Assembly: GCA_900489925.1 (NCBI GenBank)
Contig: UEHQ01000047.1
Span: 1-33,232, forward strand
Reading direction: 5' to 3'
Length of the DNA stretch: 33,232 nt
Origin: Hyphomicrobiales bacterium
GTDB taxonomy: Bacteria > Pseudomonadota > Alphaproteobacteria > Rhizobiales > Rhizobiaceae
The position numbers and the translations under genes are program-made. Shown in pieces: positions 8,718 through 18,220 of the stretch. Position 1 is the stretch's first letter, and every line of letters begins with the position of its first letter. Below the pieces are notes generated by a model that ran no database searches, had not been told where the DNA came from, and saw nothing but the letters and a program-made list of their open reading frames with translations.

Positions 8718-8957
8718 ATGAGCCGATATTACTTCGACCTTCACAATGGTGACGGATCGCTGAAGGATGAGATGGGCGTTGAGATCGCCTCACATGCCGG
8801 CATTGTGCAAGAGGTTGCCAAGATCATGTCGGAGATCGCCCGCGACGAGATTCCGACTACCAATCGGGCAACAATATCTGTGACCGTCCGAGATGAAAAG
8901 GGAGAGGCGATTTCTGTCTCCACCCTAAGCTTCAATAGTGAATGGTTCGAAGCTTGA
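8718..8957 (+). CDS. DUF6894 family small protein
   Basis: A 79-aa protein opening with SRYYFDLHNGDGSLKDEMG, which matches the DUF6894 pattern (RYYFD, a short acidic turn, D-E-x-G). These small cytoplasmic proteins are abundant in Rhizobiales and have no known function. GAAGGAG stands about 7 nt before the ATG. It directly follows the IS5 element and precedes a gene-free stretch, so nothing nearby suggests its role. Confidence 0.85.
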   Translation: MSRYYFDLHNGDGSLKDEMGVEIASHAGIVQEVAKIMSEIARDEIPTTNRATISVTVRDEKGEAISVSTLSFNSEWFEA

Positions 8958-9397
8958 TTTCTCCACGGCGCCTACTCTGGTGGCCCCGGTAACAGATCAC
9001 GGCTGTTGCGTCGGTGTCGAAGGTGCCCGCTCCCCGTGCCTGTCTTTGCGAGATCGAACAGATTCCAAATAACTCATCGGTTCTGCGCATGACGACCTCA
9101 AAAAGGGTGTTGCGAAGGTCAGATTTGGGACGAGGGTTCTTCGAATTCAAGTCCAGTGCCTACACGCTGTAAATTGACATTCAAGCGAACGGCCGATCTG
9201 TTTCGGTTGAGCCGGCTAACGCTAGAACGCATTCGATCGTGCGCGGCGAGTTCGCCCAGGCGCGCGCACCGTCGCATTTGGGCTGGCATCTGAAGTTCAG
9301 GTAGCTCGACGCCACTACCGTGCTGTCTCCCAGGCTCAGGGGCTACTTCAACGAAAATTACGAGGTGCGCAACAGCAGCGCCACATCCTGTCGGGCC
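8958..9397. other. Gene-free stretch between the DUF6894 and LysR genes
   Basis: About 440 bp in which I see no convincing coding frame, RNA gene or terminator. Confidence 0.5.
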
Positions 9398-10288
9398 TCA
9401 CCGTCCCGGCCGTGCCAGCGAGCGCGCGATATCGATGATGTCGTCGCGTGCGGCGGTGGGGTCGTCCTTGTTCCAGGCAACCCCGAGCCCGATCCTGAAA
9501 TCGATCCCGCTGACCTGCTTGAGCTCGAAGGCGCGATTGGGAAGATCGAGCGTCCATTCCGGCGCAAAGCCGACGCCAAGACCGGCGGAGACCAGCGACA
9601 CCAGGGAATAGGTATCGTCGCAGCTGTAGGCGATGTTTGATGTCAGACCATACTCCTCGAACTTCTCATTGAAGTAGCGTTCGGTAAACGACAGGTTCTG
9701 CCTGTTAAACGCGATGATCTTCTGGTCGCGCAGATCATCGACGGTGATCTCCTTGCGCGAGGCCAGCGGATTGGACTGGGCGACCGCCAGGTGATAGCGC
9801 TCATGGGCGATCGAGCAGAAGCGCAAGGAGCCGATGTTTTCCACCGGCCGGATGAAGCCGAGATTGATCTGGCCGCTCTCTAGGCTGCGGATGATGTCAC
9901 CGGTGTTGCCCGACGAGATATGGATGCGGACATCGGGATACTTGCGGGCGATCTTCCACAGGAAGGCTGGCAGCATGCCCATGGTGGCTGGATAGACGGT
10001 ACCGATCCTGATCTGGCGGATACGGCTGCCGCCGGCGGCCCGGGTCAGCTCCGTTGTCAGATCGATGTCGCCCAAGATTCTCACGCAGCGATCGTAGAAG
10101 GTCTCCCCTGCCCTTGTCAGTTCGACCCTCCGTGTCGAGCGAATGAACAGCGCGCAACCGAGTTCCTTCTCCAGCGAAATCACATGATTGCTCAGCGCCG
10201 GCTGGGCAATGCGCATCCTCGCCGCCGCCCTGCCGAAGTGCAGTTCCTCGGCAACCGCCTTGAACAATGAGAGTTGGCGTAGTTCCAT
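9398..10288 (-). CDS. LysR-family transcriptional regulator
   Basis: A 296-aa LysR-type regulator. The N-terminal winged HTH is clear (MELRQLSLFKAVAEELHFGR, then RMRIAQPALSNHVISLEKELG), followed by the linker helix and a LysR substrate-binding domain from about residue 90 (IRIGTVYPATMGMLPAFL). LysR proteins normally act on a divergent promoter and sense a small effector. Here the divergent neighbour is only the small XRE-like gene, so the target may be distant. The 140-bp gap contains an inverted repeat, CCCGCC and GGCGGG around 10315-10334. The effector cannot be told from the sequence. Confidence 0.92.
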   Translation of the reverse strand: MELRQLSLFKAVAEELHFGRAAARMRIAQPALSNHVISLEKELGCALFIRSTRRVELTRAGETFYDRCVRILGDIDLTTELTRAAGGSRIRQIRIGTVYPATMGMLPAFLWKIARKYPDVRIHISSGNTGDIIRSLESGQINLGFIRPVENIGSLRFCSIAHERYHLAVAQSNPLASRKEITVDDLRDQKIIAFNRQNLSFTERYFNEKFEEYGLTSNIAYSCDDTYSLVSLVSAGLGVGFAPEWTLDLPNRAFELKQVSGIDFRIGLGVAWNKDDPTAARDDIIDIARSLARPGR

Positions 10289-10427
10289 AGATCGCCATCA
10301 CAATGAACGGTTGCCCGCCTCTGGTAAGGCGGGTTAGTTATAAACTTTTGGAAGAATCGGCCCATGTCGATCATCTTCCTCACCATAACAAGCAAAAATC
10401 GCCACGTCAAGGCGATTTCAACATGAG

Positions 10428-10670
10428 GTGGCGATTTTGTTGCCCGTTCAGTGTCGGATGGCGAGAACTGCGCTAGGTATGAGTGTAAAAGAGCTCGCGT
10501 CAGCCGCGGATGTCTCGACGAATACTCTCGTACGATTCGAGCGCGGCGAGGATCTCAAATCTAGAACCACGGCCGCTATTCGCTCAGCGCTCGAGGAAGC
10601 AGGAATCGTGTTCATCGAAGGCGATTATCAAGGTAACGGCGGGCCTGGCATCAGGCTGAGAGATCCTTGA
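10428..10670 (+). CDS. Small XRE-family helix-turn-helix protein
   Basis: An 80-aa protein that is essentially one HTH domain: LLPVQCRMARTALGMSVKEL, then ADVSTNTLVRFERG, then a third helix and EEAGIVFIEGD. Such single-domain proteins are frequent in rhizobia and are presumed DNA-binding regulators. GTG at 10428 is chosen because the family usually starts a few residues before the LxPxQCRxAR motif; an ATG ten codons later would cut that motif. It is divergent from the LysR gene and convergent with dnaE2. Confidence 0.85.
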   Translation: MAILLPVQCRMARTALGMSVKELASAADVSTNTLVRFERGEDLKSRTTAAIRSALEEAGIVFIEGDYQGNGGPGIRLRDP

Positions 10671-10759
10671 CCTCAATTAACATGCCAAGAGAGGCGATAT
10701 CGTTGGCTATGCCATCCGATCCTTGGAACGCAATATCCAAATATGCTCATCACCGTAAG

Positions 10760-13700
10760 TCACTGAAAATTCCGAGCCTTCACCTTCAGCGTGTCGATAT
10801 GGAGATCACGGACATACATATCCCGTGCCTGCACCACGGGCTTGGGCCTATCGCGTGGATCCGGACCGCCACCATGGGCGAACTCGTCGCCCCTTCCCGC
10901 CGGTAGCTTGAACTCGGTGTCGCGATCGGCCAACCCCGAAAGATCGCAGGACAAATCGAAGAGCTGCTGCGCGACGAGATGCACCACCTCCCCCTCACGC
11001 TGGATCCGGCCATTGATGGCCATCATCGAAGATCCAAGCACAATGCGCCGACGCTTTTCGAACAGCGTCGGCCAGACCACGATGTTGGCCGGCCCCGTCT
11101 CGTCCTCGATGGTGATGAACATCACGCCCTTGGCCGAGCCAGGCTTCTGGCGGACGAGGACAAGGCCCGCCGTATAGACCCAACGGCCATCGCGCGCATT
11201 CATCGCCTCGATGCAGGTGATGATCTTGCGATCCCGCAGATCCCTGCGCAGGAAGGCTATCGGATGCTGTCGCAAGGTCAGGCCGGTGTGGCTATAATCC
11301 TGGATGACGTTGTGTCCATCGGTCATCTGCCGGAGCTCGACCTCCGGTTCCCGCTGTTCGGCAACGGTCTGCATTTCTCGTTCGGCGGCCGCGGCAAACA
11401 GCGGTAGCGGCTCGTCGCGCAGTGCCTTGATCGCCCAGAGCGCATCACGGCGTTCAAGCTTCAACGAAGGCAGGAAGGCATCGGCCTGTGCGAGCTGAAC
11501 GAGAGCCTCGGCGGGTACGCCGGACCGGCGCCATGTGTCGTCGACCGACTGGAAATCGCGGTTCATACGCCCTGCAACGATCCGGGCAGCATCCGCGACC
11601 GCCAAGCCTTTAACTTGCCGGAAGCCCAGCCGGACGGCGTGACCATCGGCCTTGCCAATTCTCTCCAGAGTGCAGTCCCAGCGGGACCGATTGATGCACA
11701 CGGGACGCACCTCCACTCCATGAGCTCTCGCATCTCCGACAATTTGCGCCGGCGCGTAAAAGCCCATGGGCTGACTGTTGATGAGTGCCGCGCAGAATGC
11801 CTCCGGGAAATGGCGTTTGATATAGTTCGAGGCATAAGCAATAAGGGCGAACGACGCCGCGTGGCTTTCCGGAAAGCCATAGGAGCCGAACCCTTCAAGC
11901 TGCGAGAAGGTCTTTTCGGCGAATTCCAGCGAGTAGCCGTTCTTGACCATGCCGGAGACGAGCTTGTCCTTGAAGCGCGACACGCCGCCGGTGAACTTGA
12001 AGGTCGCCATTGATTTGCGCAGCTGGTCGGCCTCGCCGCCGGTGAACCCCGCACAGACCATGGCGACGCGCATGGCGCTCTCTTGGAATAACGGAACGCC
12101 GAGCGTCTTGCCAAGCACCGCCTCAAGCTCGGGCGTCGAATACTCGACCGCCTCCTTGCCTTCGCGCCGCCGCAGATAGGGATGGACCATATCGCCTTGG
12201 ATCGGCCCGGGCCGGACGATCGCCACCTGGACGACGAGATCATAAAAGGTGCGCGGCTTCAGCCGCGGCAGCATCGCCATCTGGGCGCGGCTTTCAATCT
12301 GGAAGGTGCCAAGCGTATCCGCCTTGCGGATCATCGCGTAGGTGGCCGGGTCCTCCTGGGGGATTGAAGCGAGATCGATGTCCTGGTCCTTGTGTTCCCG
12401 AATGAGTTCGAAGGCCTTGGCCATGCAGGTGAGCATGCCAAGCGCCAGCACATCGACCTTCATGAACTTCAGCGCCTCGACATCATCCTTGTCCCATTCG
12501 ATGATCTGTCGATCCTTCATTGTCGCCGGCTCGATCGGGACCAGATCGTCAAGCCGGTCATGGGTCAGCACGAAACCACCGGGATGTTGGCCGAGATGGC
12601 GCGGCGCCCCCATCAGTTGCTGCGCCAGCTTCAGGGTCAGGACGAGGCGCCGATCGTCGGGATTGAGATTGAGCTCGCGGACGTTGCGGTCGCAAACCTC
12701 TTCCGACCAGGACCACATGCCTGACGATAGCGCCTTGATTACGTCTTCGGGCAGTCCGAGCGCCTTGCCCACGTCGCGGATGGCGCCGCGGCCGCGGTAG
12801 CGCGTGACGGTGGCGCAAAGTGCCGCCTTCTCTCGCCCATAGGTCCGGTAGATCCATTGAATGACCTCCTCGCGCCGCTCGTGCTCGAAGTCGACATCGA
12901 TATCCGGTGGTTCGTCCCGCTCCTGGCTGACGAAGCGTTCGAACAGCAGGTCGTTGGTCGAAGGGTCGATCGAGGTGATGCCGAGAATATAGCAGACGGC
13001 ACTGTTGGCGGCAGACCCTCGGCCCTGGCACAAGATCCCCTGACTGCGGGCGTAGCGAACGATCGAGAAGACGGTCAGGAAATATGGGGCGTATTTCATG
13101 GTGCGGATGAGATCGAGCTCGTGGCGGACGATCTTCAGTACATCTGGCGGCAGGCCTTCCGGATAGCGATCGGGTACGCATTCCCAGACATAGTGTTCGA
13201 GCGAGGCCTGGGCGTCCTTGCCCGCCACGATCGCTTCCTCCGGATACTGATAGGTCAGCTCCTCGAGCGAAAACGTGCAGCGCCGCACGATCTCCATCGT
13301 CCGCGCGAGTGCCTCCGGATAGCGTGGAAACAGCCGCTCCATCTCCTCCGGTGGTTTAAGGTAGCGATCGGCATGGCGCTCGCGCTCGAAGCCGACATCG
13401 TCGATCGTGGTGTTGTGACGGATGCAGGTGACGATATCCTGCAGCTGTCGCCTGCCCGGCTCATGGAAAAGCACGTCGTTGGTAACGACGGTCTTCACCC
13501 TGAACCGCATCGCCATGTTGGAGAGCTCGTACAGGCGCAGCTGGTCGTTCGGCCGCCGGCGCAGGCAGAGCGATACGTATGCACGCTCCCCAAACACATC
13601 GGTCAGTTTGCGCAATTGCACGGCGCAGATCTCGTCAGCGAGATCAGGCACCAGAATGGCGATCATCCCGCCGCAATAGGTGACGACGTCATCCCAGTGA

Positions 13701-14017
13701 AGAATGCAGTTGTTCTTGCCGCCCCGGCTCTTGCCAAGGGTGATCAGCCGCGTCAGCCGGGAATAGGCGGCGCGATCGGTCGGGTAGACCAGCACCGACA
13801 TGCCATCAGCCAGATCCAGCCGGCAGCCGACGACAAGCCGCAGCCCGGTGGCGCGCGATGCCTCCAGCGCGCGGACGATACCGGCCAGACTGTTGCGGTC
13901 GACCACACCGATCGCCTCGATGCCAAGTGCCCGCGCGCGAGCGAACAGCTCGTCCGCCGACGATGCGCCACGCAGGAACGAGAAATGGGTGGTGACCTGA
14001 AGTTCGGCGTAGCTCAT
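10760..14017 (-). CDS. dnaE2: Error-prone DNA polymerase III alpha subunit (DnaE2/ImuC)
   Basis: The catalytic translesion polymerase of the ImuABC mutasome, 1085 aa, normal for DnaE2. An N-terminal PHP domain (AELQVTTHFSFLRGASS) is followed by the C-family polymerase core with the acidic motif PPDIDVDFEHERREE near residue 370 and the later acidic site MKVDVLALGMLTC near 530, then helix-hairpin-helix and OB-fold regions; it lacks the long C-terminal tail of replicative DnaE1. Its ATG overlaps the stop of imuB by four bases, so the two are translationally coupled. It is the last gene of an operon read from a LexA box, so expression should rise on DNA damage. Confidence 0.96.
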   Translation of the reverse strand: MSYAELQVTTHFSFLRGASSADELFARARALGIEAIGVVDRNSLAGIVRALEASRATGLRLVVGCRLDLADGMSVLVYPTDRAAYSRLTRLITLGKSRGGKNNCILHWDDVVTYCGGMIAILVPDLADEICAVQLRKLTDVFGERAYVSLCLRRRPNDQLRLYELSNMAMRFRVKTVVTNDVLFHEPGRRQLQDIVTCIRHNTTIDDVGFERERHADRYLKPPEEMERLFPRYPEALARTMEIVRRCTFSLEELTYQYPEEAIVAGKDAQASLEHYVWECVPDRYPEGLPPDVLKIVRHELDLIRTMKYAPYFLTVFSIVRYARSQGILCQGRGSAANSAVCYILGITSIDPSTNDLLFERFVSQERDEPPDIDVDFEHERREEVIQWIYRTYGREKAALCATVTRYRGRGAIRDVGKALGLPEDVIKALSSGMWSWSEEVCDRNVRELNLNPDDRRLVLTLKLAQQLMGAPRHLGQHPGGFVLTHDRLDDLVPIEPATMKDRQIIEWDKDDVEALKFMKVDVLALGMLTCMAKAFELIREHKDQDIDLASIPQEDPATYAMIRKADTLGTFQIESRAQMAMLPRLKPRTFYDLVVQVAIVRPGPIQGDMVHPYLRRREGKEAVEYSTPELEAVLGKTLGVPLFQESAMRVAMVCAGFTGGEADQLRKSMATFKFTGGVSRFKDKLVSGMVKNGYSLEFAEKTFSQLEGFGSYGFPESHAASFALIAYASNYIKRHFPEAFCAALINSQPMGFYAPAQIVGDARAHGVEVRPVCINRSRWDCTLERIGKADGHAVRLGFRQVKGLAVADAARIVAGRMNRDFQSVDDTWRRSGVPAEALVQLAQADAFLPSLKLERRDALWAIKALRDEPLPLFAAAAEREMQTVAEQREPEVELRQMTDGHNVIQDYSHTGLTLRQHPIAFLRRDLRDRKIITCIEAMNARDGRWVYTAGLVLVRQKPGSAKGVMFITIEDETGPANIVVWPTLFEKRRRIVLGSSMMAINGRIQREGEVVHLVAQQLFDLSCDLSGLADRDTEFKLPAGRGDEFAHGGGPDPRDRPKPVVQARDMYVRDLHIDTLKVKARNFQ

Positions 14018-15525
14018 GCGAAGATCCCGTGCATGAACCAGCGATGGTCACCGGTCTCCGGATCGACACCATCACCTGCCCTGAACACCCAGAGCCGCTC
14101 GCCTGCTTCATCCTCGATCACGAAATAGTCCCTGACCGCCTCCATTTCGGCGTCACGCTGCCACCACTCGCCGAAGATACGCTCCGGACCGTCGGCACGC
14201 TTGACCTTGCGTCGCCGGCCGCGCCAGGTAATCGAGGCCGGTGGATGGTCCGGCATCAGTGCGATGGCCGTAATCAGTTCCGGTCGCGGCAGAAGACGGA
14301 CGGGCCGGCGCCAGTGACCGACCCATGCCAATTCGAGTGGATCAGACGCAGCGGCAATGCGCTGGACCGAGCGTTCGGGCACATCCGACGCAATAGGAGC
14401 GACACGATAGACCCGCTGGCCGCGATTGCCGTAGATGTCGATCAGCGGGGTGACATCCTTCACTTCGTCCTCGACCAGGGACGAGACCCTTTGCATGTCC
14501 TCGAGCGGTTCAGCCATGACGGCAACCAGCGTCAGCTTTTCGATCCCGAAGCCGGGCTCGATCTTTTCCGTCCGGTCACGAAACAGCTTCGTCAGCCACG
14601 CGACATCACGAGCGGGCTTGGCTGTTCCGGCACGGATCGCCTGACGCGTGCCATCCACTTTCTCGACGATCAGGTCGGCGCGGCGCACGCCGAGCCCGCG
14701 CTTCTGAAGTTCGCCGATCAGCTGAACGACCAGCCTTCCGACATATTTGTCGATCGTCTCTGCCGCGCCGATCGGCTCCGCGAAGGCTTTGGAGACCTCT
14801 ATCAGCTCTGGCGTTCGGATCGGATCGATGGGTTCGGAGACGCGGCCGAACATCTGGTCGAGGCGCCGGGAGATTTCCGGTCCGAAACGCAGTGTCAGTG
14901 GCGCGCGCGGGGTGTTGGCCAATTCCCCGACGGTCTGGAAACCGAGCGTGCGGAGATCGCTGACAATCTTCTCCGGAAGCCGCAACAGCGTGATCGGCAG
15001 CTTTTCGACAGCAGCGATGGTCTTGCCGATCGGTACGATGACGGTTTCGCGGCTGATGGCCCGCGCGCAGGCATGGGCCGCACCCCAGGTGTCGGCGATC
15101 GCCACGCGCGCCGTCAATTTTCGCGCAAGGAACTGGTTGGAGATCTTCGTGATCATCGGCAGCTCACCGCCCTGCAGGTGATCGGCGCCTTCGGTGTCGA
15201 GAACAATGCCGTCGATGCCATCGACCGCGACAACAGGTGAATATTGCGTCAGCGCCCATAAGGTAATCCGTTCGAGGGCCGCCCCATCGAGATGAGGCTG
15301 CGCATCGACCATCATCAGTCCTCGAAACAGAGCCTGAGCCTTGGCCGCCGGCATCCCGACACGCAAGCCCGCGTTGCGCGCAGCCGCATCGACTGATGAC
15401 ACCCAGCGCTTTGAGCCACTCCTGGCGATCACCGCGATTGCCTGCTCAGCCGGAATAGACGGATCGTCGCGTCTGATCCGATCGGTCGGCAGATCCGGGA
15501 GATAGATCGATACGACCCTTGTCAT
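14014..15525 (-). CDS. imuB: ImuB, Y-family polymerase-like mutasome adaptor
   Basis: A 503-aa Y-family-like protein that in characterised systems has no polymerase activity but connects ImuA, DnaE2 and the sliding clamp. It begins TRVVSIYLPDLPTDRI where active Y-family enzymes have a DMDAFYA motif. The region corresponding to the SLDEAYLD catalytic site reads VDGIDGIVLDTEGADHL, without the Asp-Glu pair, in agreement with an inactive adaptor. The middle gene of the cassette, it overlaps imuA by 80 bp and dnaE2 by 4 bp. Confidence 0.94.
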   Translation of the reverse strand: MTRVVSIYLPDLPTDRIRRDDPSIPAEQAIAVIARSGSKRWVSSVDAAARNAGLRVGMPAAKAQALFRGLMMVDAQPHLDGAALERITLWALTQYSPVVAVDGIDGIVLDTEGADHLQGGELPMITKISNQFLARKLTARVAIADTWGAAHACARAISRETVIVPIGKTIAAVEKLPITLLRLPEKIVSDLRTLGFQTVGELANTPRAPLTLRFGPEISRRLDQMFGRVSEPIDPIRTPELIEVSKAFAEPIGAAETIDKYVGRLVVQLIGELQKRGLGVRRADLIVEKVDGTRQAIRAGTAKPARDVAWLTKLFRDRTEKIEPGFGIEKLTLVAVMAEPLEDMQRVSSLVEDEVKDVTPLIDIYGNRGQRVYRVAPIASDVPERSVQRIAAASDPLELAWVGHWRRPVRLLPRPELITAIALMPDHPPASITWRGRRRKVKRADGPERIFGEWWQRDAEMEAVRDYFVIEDEAGERLWVFRAGDGVDPETGDHRWFMHGIFA

Positions 15526-16198
15526 CGCACGCCCTCACGAGAAACTCAGCACACTCACCCGCTTTCACGCGCATCAATTCCAGAAACCATTGCGCCCGGC
15601 CGACGCCAGGCACGGGAAGATCCTCCGACGGCATGACGCTCACCCGCCAGCGCGTCGTCGAGGCCGTCGGTTGGCCAAAGTCGTTTGCCTCCGTCTGCCG
15701 TCGCCATCGCCGCACCGCGAGCGCCATCGTGCCTGTGCGTTCCGCGGCAAGCTGCAGGCGCCTTGAGCTCACCATCGGCAGGCGAACCAGCTCGCCGACC
15801 ACGGCGCCGAGGCCACCGAAGGCCAAGCCCTCCTCCATGTTGGCGAGCACGTCTTCTTCCTTGTCGGATTCAACAAAGATCACCCGGTCAGGATGAAGGC
15901 CAACCTGTGCCAGGGCAGGGAAGAACAGGTCGGGCCGGGTGAGGCACCAGACGATCGGGCCTTTGGTGCGCGCCGCAATGCCGGCAGCACACAATGCTGC
16001 AGCGGCACCGTCGATAGTCCCTGCCCCGCCGCCGGCGAACTCATGCAGTGCGCCGTAGGCCAAACCACCGCCGGGCAAAATGGCATCGATGTCAGGCACG
16101 CCGAAGGCAAGACAGCCGGCCTTCCTGGTGGAGACGCCTTCCATCGTCGAGATCCGCTCGCGAAGATCGGAGATTACCCGTTCACGGGCAGCAGTCAT
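15446..16198 (-). CDS. imuA: ImuA, RecA-fold mutasome protein
   Basis: A 250-aa RecA-like protein that is the first gene of the imuA-imuB-dnaE2 cassette and is required with ImuB for DnaE2-dependent mutagenesis in known systems. The family core is visible: FGVPDIDAILPGGGLAYGALHEF, then IVWCLTRPDLFFPAL, with a degenerate Walker A region (AGTIDGAAAAL) that lacks the usual GKT. The ATG lies 73 bp from a LexA box. The 3' end overlaps imuB by 80 bp, longer than the few bases usual in operons; I see no sign that this comes from a frameshift. Confidence 0.92.
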   Translation of the reverse strand: MTAARERVISDLRERISTMEGVSTRKAGCLAFGVPDIDAILPGGGLAYGALHEFAGGGAGTIDGAAAALCAAGIAARTKGPIVWCLTRPDLFFPALAQVGLHPDRVIFVESDKEEDVLANMEEGLAFGGLGAVVGELVRLPMVSSRRLQLAAERTGTMALAVRRWRRQTEANDFGQPTASTTRWRVSVMPSEDLPVPGVGRAQWFLELMRVKAGECAEFLVRACDDKGRIDLSPGSADRSDQTRRSVYSG

Positions 16199-16242
16199 CG
16201 TTCACGGCTCCCTTCAAGGTCGTGTGGCGGAAATGTCGTGGA

Positions 16243-16257
16243 CCAGCATCATGCTGG
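16243..16257. promoter_or_regulatory. 15-bp perfect inverted repeat in the imuA leader
   Basis: CCAGCAT-C-ATGCTGG lies between the LexA box and the imuA start. It could be a second operator or an mRNA hairpin in the imuA 5' untranslated region. No known binding protein matches it in my recollection. Confidence 0.4.
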
Positions 16258-16270
16258 ACAAAATGCGGAT

Positions 16271-16285
16271 GTTCTGTTTCTGTTC
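16271..16285. promoter_or_regulatory. LexA (SOS) box of the imuA-imuB-dnaE2 operon
   Basis: GTTCTGTTTCTGTTC fits the alphaproteobacterial LexA consensus GTTC-N7-GTTC exactly. It lies 73-87 bp upstream of imuA, the first gene of a cassette that is SOS-induced in related bacteria. On the imuA strand a TTGACT (16305-16300) stands one promoter spacing upstream of the box. Being in a divergent gap, it could also affect the ligase gene. Confidence 0.88.
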
Positions 16286-16491
16286 TTGTCACGACCAAGA
16301 GTCAAGCAACCCAGAGGATGGGAATATTATCCTGAACGGTCCAAATTCAGCGAATAGTTATTCGAATCAGGCAGGTAGCCCGTGTGAGAATTTTTTCCGC
16401 TCACGGCGGTTCGGATCAATCTCCGCTTGGATAACGGGGATAAAGCTGAGATCGTCATATTGTTCTTCACTTTCCCTGCTGAACTGTAGTC

Positions 16492-17544
16492 ATGACGAAG
16501 CCACCGAGATCAAAGCCGCTCCTTCGTGATACCGAAGCGCCGATCCGCTCGAAGCCACGGCGGAAGCGCAATCCTGCGCAACCGCAGCTACTGTTCGATC
16601 CCATGCCTGACCGTGTTGAGCCGGCGTTGGCCAAGGTCAAGCAGCGGCCTCCCCGCGGCGACCAATGGGGCTGGGAGATCAAGTGGGACGGGTATCGTCT
16701 GGCCGTGCATGTCGAGCCGCAAGGCGTCAGGATCCTGACGCGCGGCGGCCATGACTGGACGCACCGGTTTCCTGATATAGCGGAGGCGGCCAGAGCGCTT
16801 GGACCGGCGACGATGATCATCGACGGTGAAGCTGTCGTCCTCGACGCCGAGGGCAGGTCGGATTTCGGGCTGCTGCAGAAGTCGCTCGGCGCGTCAGGCA
16901 ATAAGGCTGGAAGGCTTGCGTCCGACGCCATGCTGTATGCCTTCGACCTGCTCTATCTCGACGGCCACGACCTGCGCGGCGTTGAGTATGGGTCCCGTCG
17001 CCGTCTGCTCGAAGATCTGTTGAACGGCCAGGAAGGCGCGATCCAGCTCTCCGAGGAGCTGGATGCCGATCCTGATGTCTTGTTGGAGCACGCCTGTCGT
17101 TTCGGTCTGGAAGGCATTGTCGGCAAGGACCGGGATCAGCCATATCGCTCCGGCCGGACTGGCGACTGGGTGAAGATCAAATGCATCGAGAGCGAGGCCT
17201 TCTTCATCATCGGGTACGAGCCCTCGACAGCGCTGACGGGCGGCTTCGCCTCCCTGGTGCTTGCGGCCCATCGGGGTGAGGCGCTCGTGCATGTCGGCAA
17301 TGTCGGCACGGGATTCAAGGAAGCCGAAACGCAAAAGCTCAGGAAGATGCTGGACAGACTGCCTTGGAAGCGAAAGCAGCCACCGGCGGAATCCGCTGAC
17401 ACCGCCAATGTCATCTGGGTCCAGCCGACCTTGATTGCCGAGATCGAGTTCCGCGCCTGGACGGAGGATGGCAAGCTTCGCCATGCGTCCTACAAGGGAT
17501 TGCGTGAACGACAGGACAACGCCGACGTCTTCCGCCTCGGCTAG
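16492..17544 (+). CDS. ATP-dependent DNA ligase, LigD ligase-domain type
   Basis: A 350-aa stand-alone ligase related to the ligase domain of LigD, the enzyme of bacterial non-homologous end joining. The adenylated lysine is in motif I, EIKWDGYRLAV, near residue 64; later nucleotidyltransferase motifs are DGEAVVLD, FDLLYLDGHDLRG, GLEGIVGKDRDQPY and DWVKIK, followed by an OB-fold domain ending WTEDGKLRHASYKGLRE. There is no polymerase or nuclease domain. It is divergent from imuA and may share the LexA-box region. No Shine-Dalgarno sequence is obvious before the ATG, so the start is uncertain by a few codons. No Ku gene is in the window. Confidence 0.92.
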   Translation: MTKPPRSKPLLRDTEAPIRSKPRRKRNPAQPQLLFDPMPDRVEPALAKVKQRPPRGDQWGWEIKWDGYRLAVHVEPQGVRILTRGGHDWTHRFPDIAEAARALGPATMIIDGEAVVLDAEGRSDFGLLQKSLGASGNKAGRLASDAMLYAFDLLYLDGHDLRGVEYGSRRRLLEDLLNGQEGAIQLSEELDADPDVLLEHACRFGLEGIVGKDRDQPYRSGRTGDWVKIKCIESEAFFIIGYEPSTALTGGFASLVLAAHRGEALVHVGNVGTGFKEAETQKLRKMLDRLPWKRKQPPAESADTANVIWVQPTLIAEIEFRAWTEDGKLRHASYKGLRERQDNADVFRLG

Positions 17545-17790
17545 CCGGCTGTTCGGATTGAGGGCGGAGCCCGCCCCGACCCCGTCCTGGTCGAAGCTCG
17601 CACAATCATCCCATACATCGCATCCGAACTGACCTCTGAAGACGACTTGACGATCAACGGGGTGATAACAGTCAAACCAGAGCGAACTTTTTGGGAGAAC
17701 GTACTCATTCTCTCCACGCGATGACTGAAATGGCCGACAGACGGGCTGATGAGCCGAACCCCGAAAATCCGGAATTCGAAACCGTCATGC
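17545..17790. other. Gene-free stretch after the ligase gene
   Basis: About 245 bp between the ligase stop and the decayed transposase fragment. I see no gene, repeat or terminator. Confidence 0.4.
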
Positions 17791-17990
17791 GCAATCGCCG
17801 AACTCGAGGCGTTCATCAATGTGGTGGCATAGCCACGCGGAGGCGGTCGATCCAACCCGCCCTCGCACTGGCGAACAAGTTCGCCCGCATTGCTTGGCGG
17901 CCCATGATCTCTGTGGGGTCTAACCGGGTGATCCTGAACCATCCGTGGCGGCATAGCCAGAATAATACGGCCAGCTTGTCAGAGCGAACG
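17790..17990 (+). pseudogene. Decayed fragment resembling an IS110-type transposase C-terminus
   Basis: One frame contains ALALANKFARIAW (codons around 17857-17904), which closely resembles the ALANKxARIAW element near the end of IS110-family transposases. Upstream and downstream residues do not match well and no start, catalytic region or element ends are visible, so this is at most a small relic. It lies in an otherwise empty gap between the ligase and SRAP genes. Confidence 0.4.
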
Positions 17991-18220
17991 CCCTAGTAAG
18001 CGAAATTGCAGGAACGAGTAGATGGATTGACCGATTGGTCGATACCCGCGACAGTCCGTAGATTGCACTGGCACAAAAATCGTCGCGAATGTGTTGGGGG
18101 CGTGGATAGCGAACACTATCTTGGCCAGCAGATTAAATCTGCATCAACAGGCCGGACATCTGATTGCAAGCAATCGCGTTGTCCGTATACTCAAATCCTG
18201 ACGAGGGAGGAGCCGTCCAC

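Noticed and set aside
12857..14128. 423-codon plus-strand frame
   Set aside because: Antisense to dnaE2; the minus strand has all polymerase motifs.
14029..15240. 403-codon plus-strand frame
   Set aside because: Antisense to imuB, a consequence of high GC.
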